Assembly (NCBI GenBank): GCA_048213135.1
Contig: PS015010.1
Span: 1,798,001-1,862,000, forward strand
Reading direction: 5' to 3'
DNA from: Reclinomonas americana ATCC 50394
Taxonomy: Eukaryota > Jakobida > Jakobea > Jakobida
DNA: 64,000 bases
The position numbers were made by a program, and so were the translations under genes. Of this stretch, positions 42,274 to 52,700 are shown in pieces. Below the pieces are notes generated by a model that had not been told where the DNA came from, did not search any database, and saw only the letters and a list, made by a program, of their open reading frames with translations. The stretch's first letter is position 1. The number at the start of each line of letters is the position of its first letter.

Positions 42274-45200
42274 TCAGCGTTTGATAAATTTAAGTACCGA
42301 TGAGCGGCCGTCGGCACTTACTCCATACAGGCTGTACATGCCGGATGGCAATGAGGATACATCGGTAGTGCTTATTGTATAACCGGCAATAAGCCGCACC
42401 TGTTCCCGCTTCACGGGCCTGCCCTGCATATCCAGTATCACCAGTTGCATGGTTACCGGCTGTGCCGATGTGGTGTTAAAGACAAGCTGGTTGTTCACTA
42501 CCGGGTTGGGTGTAATGCTCACAATGTCGAAGCCTTTCACGGCATTCAGTAATGGCACTATACTGCTGCAGGTAACCCTGCCGTTGGCGTCTGACATCTT
42601 CACCCGGTAATAATTCATACCCGGCAAAGGTTGTACATCTGTATAATCAAAAGGCTGGTTGCACCGGGTTGTGGTAGTCTGCAAACTGTAGACCGGTACA
42701 AATGATCCGGTGGCGCTGCTGCTGCGTTCAAGCGTAACCGTTACTAAAGGCGACGCGTTGCAGGTCAATTTCCAGTTGAGAAGATGCACATTACCCTGCC
42801 TGCTGCCTTTAAAGTAATTCACTTCAATGGGCAGCACCCAGCGCAGGTTGGTATGTACATAAAAACCGGAGAAACCACCGGTAACATCGAACGTAACGCC
42901 CCAGTAGCTGCCGCTCCATTGTATATTGAAATCATCGGGGTTGATGAATTCCGCCGTACCGGCGCTGTACTGGTTGGGAGAAGAAGGACTGGTAAGCGGT
43001 GTACCGTGGTACTGGCTGATGCGCAGGTTGGCGATATTGGGATCTGCGCTGCCACCCCCCGCCAGTGTTGGCAGGTCGGGCCAGGAAGCATTATTGGCAT
43101 TAAAGTTTACAAAGTCTGCGTCGTTGAAATACAGGGTAACGCGGCCTGTTGCTGTTGAGGCATTAACAGCTGGTTCTATATCAAAATGCCGCTGCACATA
43201 GGGTTCTGCATTGTAAACGGGCACTACCGTGGGATCGATGTACACGCAGGTGTTCACATACCCGCTGACCGGGCTGGCGCCGGCAGGTACCACCCTGGCG
43301 ATGAGTTCGCAGTCGCTGTTGGTGAAATCGGAGCCGGAAGGATGAAGCGTACGGGCATCGCAGATGGTACTGCCTGTAACACCCGCCAGCACATTGGAAG
43401 GTACCGTTGTGAATTCATCCGCTCCAATATCCGGCGTTGTGGCATCCCTGATGAATCCATCAATATCTGTAGTGATCCCCGGGATAGGTATACCCTTCCT
43501 GTCGATCTTGCAATTCACATTGGACAAGAGATGCAGATCGGTTGCTGATACAAATACCGGCATTTCGCTGATTGAGTACGCATCTCTTGCGGCTACCCTC
43601 GCCTGGTAGTCCGCCAGTGTTTGATCGGCATTGGTCCCGTCATTGAAGATCAGCCTTGAAGCGCCGGGTGTTCCCGCGTAAAATAAATTATGATCCGATG
43701 AGGAAGTATAATTATCCAGGTCGGTCGCCGAACGCCTGAAAGCCGTTGTCATTCCGGTGCCTGCGGGTGTGGAAGTATTTACAAAAATATTGTTGATCAT
43801 CGTCAGCGCCGCTTTTGTTGGGGTTGAATAGGCGCTGTCGAATACGGCTGTGGTACCGAAGTCCGTACCGGAAGAAGACGCGTTGATGTAAACGGAATTG
43901 TAATAGAGATAGTAATTTCCTGAAGATGCAGCCGATGTTATACTGATACCCCGCACCACATCCGTGCCACTTACCGAGGGTGCAGTCAACGCTGCGATAA
44001 AGTTGCTATACGCGGCTACAGCCTGGCCGTTCAGTATCAGCAATCCATGCACCAGTGGTACGGTACTGCTGCCTGTATACGTATGCGTAATTCCCGATAT
44101 CTTATTACGGAATACGGTAACAGAACTGCCGCCGCTCACCGAGATACCAGAACTCACTCCTGTAGCGGTCGCACAACTGATACTGGTAATATTGTTACGT
44201 GAAATAAAAGTTGCGCTTCCACCAAAGCTGATACCTGTAGCGTCGCCTGCACTGACAGTAGCGGCCAGGTTGCTGATCGTATTATTGGCGATGCTGACAT
44301 TGGCCTGGCTTGCACCTCCCCTGATCGCTGTAACTTCTGACCCGGCCCCGGTACATCCCAATCCTGATATGGCGTTATTGCTGATCGTATAAGTACCGCC
44401 TGAGCCAGCGATGCTCACATGAATACCATAGACACTCCCTGCTGCGCTGATCGAACTGATGGTGTTACCGGAGCAGTTGGTACTGGTTCCTTTCGACAGA
44501 AAGATTGCTGAAAGAATACCGGTTCCGCTTACTGTGATATTGCTGAATGTATTACCGGTGATCGTTTTAACAGGGCCAATGATTTCACTTGTACCCTGCT
44601 CTTCATCCCAGCCGGTAAGTGCTGTATTGCCGGTAAGGGTTACATTCGAAAAATTATTTCCTGTTTGGGTAATGGTTGTACTACCCGCTGCATTGCCGGT
44701 CGATTGCAGGAAATAAACCTGTCCCCCTGCCAATGTTTTCGAATATGTACCAACGATGCTGTTGTTACTGCAGGTAAAACTTCCTCCCGCCAGCATATCA
44801 CCCAGCTGCCGGATGAAATAAACATTACCCGTACACCTGCTTACGATATTGCTGAAAGTATTGTTGCTGATATTCTGTGATGTTCCGGCGGCCCCGTTCC
44901 AGATGAAACGATGCTGTACACCGGATACGGTATTCACTACGCCGCGTATATCATTCCCGGAAATATCGATGGCGCAGGTGGAAAGCGAGGAGCCGTTAAA
45001 GATGGCATAGAAAGGGCCGGTGGTTGCCGATGTAAACGTAATGGTGGTACCGGTTACTGTACCAAATCGATTGTTATTGACATTGACAGCATTGGCCGTG
45101 GGGGCATTGTTACGGATCAGTAAAGGGCCAGTACTGCTGGCGCAGGAAATACCATCGATACTGTTGTTATTGATATTGATCAATGCAAAAGGCCCGGAAA

Positions 45201-46578
45201 CAGTATTATAGATAGCGGACAGGTTGCCGATGCCGCCTGCCGCCGTTGATGTGACCATACCACTGCCGGTAACACCCAACTGGTTATTGCTGATGGTGAT
45301 GGCATCCGACACGGTACCTGAATTATATATCCCGTAAAAACTACCTGCGCTCAATACAGAAGTGAAATTCCCCTTTATGATATTACCGGTGATGGTCAAC
45401 GTACCGCAGGCCATACCTGCAGCGATCATATAACCATCTGCCGCGGAACTCACGCCGGTCATGCTGCAATTCCAGATGGTATTATTGGTAATACTGACAG
45501 TTACGTTATTCACCAGCGCCGCTGAATAAGTCTGTATCCCAGCAATGACGGCGGTTATAGCTCCTGATCCCTGTAAAACAGTTATGCTGTTGTTATCGTA
45601 GGTACTGGTATGTGTTCCGGAAGCCGGTCCATTATTGAAGAAGTCGTACTTGATTATTCCAGCAATACCATTATCGTTGGAAACGGATGCGCTGGTAATA
45701 CTGTTCCACGACACATTTTCATCCTGCTGGTTCAGCATGCCAATACCACGGCTGCCGGTGTTATAAAATGCATCAACGAAGTCCTGCTGCGGCTCCAGGT
45801 ATCCCCAGTTGGAAATAACATTACCGGTTGAAGAAGAACTGCCGCCGATATCATTACCTGCATCATAATAATCAGGTGTAATGGAACCATTGAAAAGCAC
45901 AGGATAGTTTACGTTAGAAATGGTATTGCCATATATTTTGTTATTTGAGTTGGCTCCCGCTGCATTGCTGATCTCTTCCTGCACATCAATCACTTCCATG
46001 GTATGCCTGGCGTTACTGTAAATGCCAAAAGAGTTGCGGTACAGCCGTTCCATAGTAATGGTGTTGCCCTGTATGGTATTGTGCTGTGCTCCGTCTGATG
46101 GTGTGACATGAAATAAACCGATGGCCCACTCGGTCATATTGTTCGACGTTGACGGTGTAAACACCGTATTGCCACTGTTCTCCTGTAAGGTAAACCCCCT
46201 GATCGTGATCCAGTCGGCACCTATCAATTTGATAATAGCGTCGTTGCCATTACCGGCAGCCTGTGGCGAAAAAGCGGTAATGGTATTGCCGTTGCCCTGT
46301 ATCGTTACCGTCTTTGTACTGCTGGTGACCCCGGCGCCGCTTAAAATAGCGGAACCGGTATTGCCGATCACATACCCGCCTGCGGGGGCTGTTTGCGGGT
46401 TGCCTGCTAATACATTCAATACAACTCCCCCGGCGCCTGCGCCCACATTGTTGAGGTCGGTTATCGCCGCGGCGAGCGAAATATAATCACCGGGAATATT
46501 TTTAATACCGGTCAGCTGACCGTGGGATACAGTGGTCAAAAAGATACAGGTGAAAAACAGGATACAGCCCCTTTTCAT
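42274..46578 (-). CDS. T9SS-sorted right-handed beta-helix surface protein, 1434 residues
   Basis: A close paralogue of the 1416-residue neighbour. After a signal peptide (MKRGCILFFTCIFLTTVSHG) it has QLTGIKNIPGDYISLAAAIT, GNPQTAPAGGYVIGNTG, GADWITIRGFTLQENSGNT, then a beta-helix core of similar length with repeats such as GNTFSNITVSG, CSGNTISSISAAG, ISNNAISGLGCTG and IANNTISNLAATV. TTPDIGADEFTT ends the helix. The common C-terminal module follows (AEPYVQRHFDIEPAV, NLRISQYHGTPLT, SGSYWGVTFDVTGG) with a T9SS sorting end LKFIKR. The ends are far more alike between paralogues than the helix middle. No promoter box stands out upstream, and no clear terminator is seen downstream (42240-42273). Confidence 0.88.
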   Translation of the reverse strand: MKRGCILFFTCIFLTTVSHGQLTGIKNIPGDYISLAAAITDLNNVGAGAGGVVLNVLAGNPQTAPAGGYVIGNTGSAILSGAGVTSSTKTVTIQGNGNTITAFSPQAAGNGNDAIIKLIGADWITIRGFTLQENSGNTVFTPSTSNNMTEWAIGLFHVTPSDGAQHNTIQGNTITMERLYRNSFGIYSNARHTMEVIDVQEEISNAAGANSNNKIYGNTISNVNYPVLFNGSITPDYYDAGNDIGGSSSSTGNVISNWGYLEPQQDFVDAFYNTGSRGIGMLNQQDENVSWNSITSASVSNDNGIAGIIKYDFFNNGPASGTHTSTYDNNSITVLQGSGAITAVIAGIQTYSAALVNNVTVSITNNTIWNCSMTGVSSAADGYMIAAGMACGTLTITGNIIKGNFTSVLSAGSFYGIYNSGTVSDAITISNNQLGVTGSGMVTSTAAGGIGNLSAIYNTVSGPFALININNNSIDGISCASSTGPLLIRNNAPTANAVNVNNNRFGTVTGTTITFTSATTGPFYAIFNGSSLSTCAIDISGNDIRGVVNTVSGVQHRFIWNGAAGTSQNISNNTFSNIVSRCTGNVYFIRQLGDMLAGGSFTCSNNSIVGTYSKTLAGGQVYFLQSTGNAAGSTTITQTGNNFSNVTLTGNTALTGWDEEQGTSEIIGPVKTITGNTFSNITVSGTGILSAIFLSKGTSTNCSGNTISSISAAGSVYGIHVSIAGSGGTYTISNNAISGLGCTGAGSEVTAIRGGASQANVSIANNTISNLAATVSAGDATGISFGGSATFISRNNITSISCATATGVSSGISVSGGSSVTVFRNKISGITHTYTGSSTVPLVHGLLILNGQAVAAYSNFIAALTAPSVSGTDVVRGISITSAASSGNYYLYYNSVYINASSSGTDFGTTAVFDSAYSTPTKAALTMINNIFVNTSTPAGTGMTTAFRRSATDLDNYTSSSDHNLFYAGTPGASRLIFNDGTNADQTLADYQARVAARDAYSISEMPVFVSATDLHLLSNVNCKIDRKGIPIPGITTDIDGFIRDATTPDIGADEFTTVPSNVLAGVTGSTICDARTLHPSGSDFTNSDCELIARVVPAGASPVSGYVNTCVYIDPTVVPVYNAEPYVQRHFDIEPAVNASTATGRVTLYFNDADFVNFNANNASWPDLPTLAGGGSADPNIANLRISQYHGTPLTSPSSPNQYSAGTAEFINPDDFNIQWSGSYWGVTFDVTGGFSGFYVHTNLRWVLPIEVNYFKGSRQGNVHLLNWKLTCNASPLVTVTLERSSSATGSFVPVYSLQTTTTRCNQPFDYTDVQPLPGMNYYRVKMSDANGRVTCSSIVPLLNAVKGFDIVSITPNPVVNNQLVFNTTSAQPVTMQLVILDMQGRPVKREQVRLIAGYTISTTDVSSLPSGMYSLYGVSADGRSSVLKFIKR

Positions 46579-46654
46579 AGTATACAGTTGAACGGTAACG
46601 CTGAACGATACCGGTGGAATGAGATTAGGATTAATGCTAAAGCACCTCTAAGTT

Positions 46655-46677
46655 ATGGTATTAATTTCTAATACCAT
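46655..46677. repeat. Inverted repeat upstream of the 1434-residue gene
   Basis: ATGGTATTA / TAATACCAT, 9-base perfect arms with loop ATTTC, about 77 bases ahead of the start. It could be an operator-like site or a fold in the leader. Confidence 0.45.
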
Positions 46678-46686
46678 TCCCGCCTG

Positions 46687-46715
46687 TAAAAAGGCCCCGC
46701 CGTAGTGGCAGGGCC
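46687..46715 (-). terminator. Intrinsic terminator of the 2223-residue gene
   Basis: On the minus strand GGCCCTGCC / GGCGGGGCC around a 5-base loop, followed by TTTTTAC. Confidence 0.88.
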
Positions 46716-46745
46716 TATAGTTATGGATTGCTTGGTTTTTGGTAT

Positions 46746-49700
46746 TTATTGTTTAACAAAACGCAGTACCGATGAGCGTCCGTCGGCGGTAATGCCATAG
46801 AGACTGTAAGTACCTGAATTAAGGTTGGCCACATTGATCTCTGTTGAACTGAAGCCTGCACCCAGGCTCACCTGTTCGCGCTGAACAATCCTGCCCTGCA
46901 TGTCAATGATCACCAGGTCCATTTTTGACGCCTGCGCCGCGGTGGCATTCAGTTTGAATGTGCTGCCCACTACCGGGTTCGGTGCGATGCTTACGATGTC
47001 GAAACCTTTGGTCGCATTGAGCAGCGCCACAATTCCGCTGTAAGTGATCTTACCATTGGCATCCACCATCTTCACGCGATAGTAGTTCATGCCCGGCAGC
47101 GGTTGTACATCAGTATAGTTGAACGGCTGATTGCAACGTGCGGCGGTGGCTTCCGTGCTGTAGATGGATGTGAACCCGCTGTTGGAACTGCTGCTGCGTT
47201 CCAGCGTGATCTTAACGGTAGGTGTGCTGTTGCAGGTCAGCTTCCAGTCCAGCAGGTGTGCACCACCCTGTTTGCTGCCGCGGAAGTAATTCACTTCAAT
47301 AGGCAGTACATAACGCAGGTTGGTGTGTACATAGAAACCCGAGAAGCCGGTTACATCAAAACTCACAGCCCAGTAGCTGCCGTTCCATACCACATCCGCG
47401 TCGGCTGGGTCAATCAGCACTGCAGTTCCTGTGCTGTATTGATTGGGTGATGAAGGACTGGTGAGCGGCGAACCATGGTACTGGCTCACCCTCAGGTTGG
47501 CAATATTAGGATCGGAGTTACCACCACCCGCTGCAGTTGGCAGGTCGGGCCATGCTGCGTTGTTGGCATTGAAAGTAGTGAATTCAGCATCGGTGAAATA
47601 CAACGTCACCCTTCCGGTTGATGTGGCCGGGTTGGTGGATGGCGTAATGTCAATATGCCTTTGAACGTATGGTTCCGCGTTATAAGTCGGCACTGTTGCA
47701 GGGTCAATGTATACACAGGCGTTTACTGTACCGCCAACCGCGCTTCCGCCCGAAGGTACTACAGTAGCGATAAGACCGCAGGCATTGCTGGTGAAATTGG
47801 TGGTGCCGTTCATAGTACGCGTATCGCATACAGTTGTGCTTACCACACCCGCCAGGGTTGTTGACAAAGTTGCGGTGATCTCATCGGCGCCGATATCCGG
47901 GGTAAGGGCATCGCGTGTTTGGTTATCGTAATCAACCGTAACACTCACTGGTGTAGCCCTGCCATCTATACCACAGTTGTTGGTGGGATCAAGATGGAGA
48001 TCGGTTGAAGAAATGAAGTTGGGCTGTACATTCACAGAATTGGCATCGCCACCGGAACTTGCCTGGAAGGTAGCCAGTGTCCTGTTATTTCCGGCAGCTG
48101 TACCCTGCCATTGCAGGAGATGGGCATTATTCACATTATACACCGCATTGTAATTGGATGCAGTGGATGACCATCCGCTTGCTGAAGCATTGGTATTGGC
48201 CATAGCCACATGGAAGCCCGTTCCTCCTGTGCGTATGTTGCTGAAGATATTGTTCCGCAAAGTAACGGTTCCGGTATTAAATCTTTCAAACGCGTAGGTA
48301 TTGTTGCTGCCCGCTGCGGTACCGTATACATGCACAGAGTTATAGTAATAGGTTGATGCCGCGGGAGATGCTGATTCATCCGATATCCCGAATATCTGTG
48401 CCTGGGTATTGGTAGATGAATTCAGGCTGATCATATTGTTGTAGTAGGAAGCGGAAGAACCTGATGCTGATATGATACCAAACACCAGGTCAGACAAGAC
48501 ACCCGTTGTTGGGCTCAGTGAACTGATGCCAGAGATATTATTTTTCTCTACTACTGTACCTGCTGATACACCCGAAAGTGCGATTCCCATAACCAGGTTA
48601 TTCAGGTCGACTGTAACATCTGTCGTTGGGTTACTGATATTTTGTATCGTATTTCCCCTGATAGTATGCACACCGGTCGCAGAAACAAACATGCCGAATG
48701 TTTCACTGTCAAAACCATTAAAGAAATCATCAGTGCCAAAATTGGTAAGGTTCATTACCGTATTTCCTATAATGGTGGCCGACCCGGCTCCGTCTACTTT
48801 AATACCATGATAGTACTGACCCTCCAGGGCGGCTGATGTACCGGTCATATTATTAATGGTATTATTGCTGATGTTACAGTTGGAAGAGCTGCTCACCCTA
48901 ATTCCATAGGAGTCTCCATTAATTTCAATCCGTTCCGCCACATTTGTTGAACCGATATAGTTGCCATTCACATTACCTATATTGGCCAGCCCGGCTGTGA
49001 GATAAATTCCATAGCTGGCTGTAGAACTGGCAAAAGTAGACCTGATGTTACGGATGACATTACCCTGCACGCTTGTGGCACTGGTTGTACCCACAGTAAG
49101 GCTGATACCACGGAACGTACTTATAGTAGCCAGGTTGGAGCCACCTGCAAAAGGTGCTGTACCACCGATATAGTTAGACAATACCTGGTGACCGCTGCCA
49201 CCGGCAATGGAAATAAAGTTCATGGCTGCAGACCTTGATGCCGTCTGGTAAATACTATTAGCACTTACCGACCAGCCGTCGCCTGCACCCGTAGCCGCAA
49301 CAGTGATGCCGCTGTTGGTAAAATTGAACAGGTTGGAATTGCTGATGGTGTTGTTCGCATTTAATATACCTGCTGTTCCTGAAGAGTAAACCAGGTTACC
49401 CGGGACACCGGTTGCATCCGAGCGGTCTCTTATGGTACAATTCGAAATCAGGTTATTGCTGTTACCTGATACGCCGGAAGCCGCAGTACCAAACACGATC
49501 ACACCGCTTGTAGTAGAGGTTACATTACCTTCTACGATCGTATTCATAATGGTATTAAAAGTAGCATCATTATTAAGCAGGAAGGTGTAACCAGAGGTAT
49601 TGGTATTCCTGATGGTCATGTCCTTGCTGGTGGTGCCGTTGTTTGAACCGTCAAATGTTACATAGTCGGCCCCGTTCAGGTTGATGAGGCCGCCGCTTGC

Positions 49701-52700
49701 GGAACCTGAAAGTACGGTGGTTACACCTGTCGCAGGTTTAATGGTTAGTGTATATGCTCCCGAACAACCGCCACCAATCGCGTTAAGCGCATTGGCACCT
49801 GTTTCGGTGATCGCCGCATCGAGAATGGTAACTGTGGTATTACCTATGAGACCATTGGTATTGATAGTTGCGAAAAGACCACCAGCGCCTGTTAGTGTCT
49901 GGTAGGTTCCTGCCGCACCAATCGTTACAGATGTGGGTATACCGGCTAGTATAGTGTAGCTGTTAACAGTTCCTCCAATCGGGAAAGCCGCTGACGTAAG
50001 TGCTACGCTTGCAGGTGTGGCCGCAAATGTGCCGCTGTTGATACCCACATTGGGTGTTGGTGTCACATTATCCTGGGCTGTCACAAAATATTGTATGATA
50101 TCGCCCGGTGCAGCGGGTGTGGTCAGCAGGCTGTAATTGGTGGTAAAGCTGAACGGACTGCTGGCGTTCGTTGCTTCTACATACTTCCAGCCGTTATCGG
50201 CATTGGTATTACCTACATAGGTATTGGCTTCGGTCGATTTTTTGAAATACAGCCTGGGTTTGGTGCCTATGGTTGTATTAACACCGCTGGCATCAGTTAT
50301 CGTTGCCGTGAAAGTACGATCAGTAGCGCAACCGGTATTGGAGAGAAGCGAATAAGAAATAGATGGTGCTGTAACATCCAGCGCTATACCTTCAAATTCA
50401 TCGGCACCTATATCAGGGGCCGTTCCAGTTCCGATGTAGCCACCATTGCCCTGCCTGGTATCTCCATCATAATCATCCAGATAGGTAGCGATATTAACCG
50501 CGCCGCTCTCCAGTTGGGTAGCAATGGCAGTATTGATATGCAGGAAGCTGGCACTTGCGCCTGATGTAGAAAGGAAGTTAGGATTTTCCGCAACAGATGC
50601 CTGGTCACGGGTAAGCATAAATGCTTTCAGGTTAGCCACAGTGTTTTGGGGATTCGTTACTGTTCCCGTTCCTTCGGCATAAGTAAGGTGGTTGTTGGTA
50701 CCAGCTGTCGGGTTACTCCAGAAAGCATTATTATTAGAGCTGGTATTGTAGTTCGTTGGCACAACACCTGCCGAACCTGTACTCCTGCGCAGACACGCAG
50801 CGATACCATTCGTGGCAACGTTGGAACCATTCTGTGCCGGTGTTGACAAATTCACAAGCACATTATTTCTCAGGTTAAGGGTGGTAGCCGTACTGCTGAA
50901 GGTAATACAAGAGTTACCAAAAGTCGTACCTGAACTGCTGGTAGCATTCAGGTAAATACTGTTGTAATACACATTATAGGTAGCTGTGGCAGAGGCATTG
51001 ATACCGTTAATGGCATTAAGGCCTGTAGCTGCCGACGCCCTCAGATCACCGATCGTATTGTTATATATATTGAGTGTGCTGGCAGAGGTTATGCTCACAC
51101 CATTAACGATCATACCCGCAGCCGTTCCAGACAGATCATATATTTTATTCTTATAAATATTTACAGCTGTACCGCTGCCTACAGTAATACCATTGGCTGA
51201 AGGAGCGGTAGCGCCTGTACCGGTAAGCCCACTGATCGTATTGCCATAAACGCTGGTGATGGTTCCGCCTGTGCCCACGGCAATGCCGGAGATGGTAGAA
51301 CTGGCACCGGTGGAAGACAGTGTACTGATGGTATTTCCGTTAATATTCATGGTGGGTACAGAGGTGGACCCGCCCGTAATACCAATTACGGATCCGCCTG
51401 TACCGGAAGACACCAGCGAAATGATGGCATTATTGGTATAACTGTGTGTTCCCTGCCCGTTGTTCGCACCGTGTGAGATACCCGTAATGGCGCCCGTACC
51501 GGTGATATTACTGATGGTGTTATTGGAGACTGTTGTTGCATTGCCGAAATTGGTGGCAATGATCGTTACAGCACTGGAACCACCGGTAATATTGGTGAAT
51601 GTATTATTACTGATGGTTTTAACCGGGGCGCTGCTGGCAGAGGCGCCTTCGGTATTGCTCCACCCGGCGATAGTGGTAGCACCGGTTACCGTAATATTGG
51701 AAAAGTTATTACCGGTATTGAACATCTGTGAACCATTCACTGAAGAGCCATTGGAAGAAAAGAAGTTGATCGTTCCGCCTGCCGCTGTTTTAGCGAATGT
51801 TCCTGATATGGAGTTATTGGTCATGTATTCAATACCAGTGGCGGTCATGTTACCGGCATGCTGCAAAAAGGCAACGCCTCCGGTTGAATTAATACTGAGG
51901 TTGGTAAACGTATTGCCTGTAACAGTAGCGGTAGCGGATCCTGCATAAGAGTTACTGATGAGTAAGGGAGACCCTGACCCTGTAACGGAGTAAACAATAC
52001 CCCGGATGTCGTTATTGGCGATGGATACGGTTGCTGTAATGGCCGAAGAAGTTGTAATGCCGTTTACAGCGCCGCTGTTGGCAGCACTGAAGGTAATAAA
52101 GTTGCCGCTGGCATTACCGCACTGGTTGTTGTTCAGGTTGAGTACATTCACTACAGCCGCCTGGCTGGACACACCCACAATCCCCCCCGTAGTAGCGGTA
52201 GAAGTAGTTCCCCGTACTACGTTATTATTCATATTCACCGTTCCAAAAGCAGCTGCATTCAATACACCGAACATGGTAAGGGCTACTGTGCCGCTGCCGG
52301 TAATGGCACAGTTCAACACAGTGTTGTTATTGATATTAGCTGTTGCATTCGCATTGGCACCACCGGTGGACGCGTGACGGATAACCTGCATCTGCGTAGC
52401 TGTTGCGCTGGCATATGCATTCGTCATCGTCAGGGTATTGTTCGTCACGTTATTGGTGAAAGTGCCTGTCGGGGCTGCGGAACTGTAATCCACATATATA
52501 CCAATGAATGTACTTGAGAAAGTCACTGTGGCACTGGTAAGGGTATTATAGGATACGTTCACTCCGGTTTGGTTATTGGCAAAAACACCATAGGAAAGAG
52601 TGCTGTTGGAAACAAAAGAGGATGCCGCCGCACTTCCTCCCCAGTTGCTGAGGGTATTGCCGGTTCCTGCAGAAGTTCCGCCAATGTCATTGCCGCTGTC

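Noticed and set aside
42081-42317. Minus-strand frame of 78 codons between two helix proteins
   Set aside because: It overlaps the ends of both neighbouring genes and has no signal peptide or motif; it is probably random.
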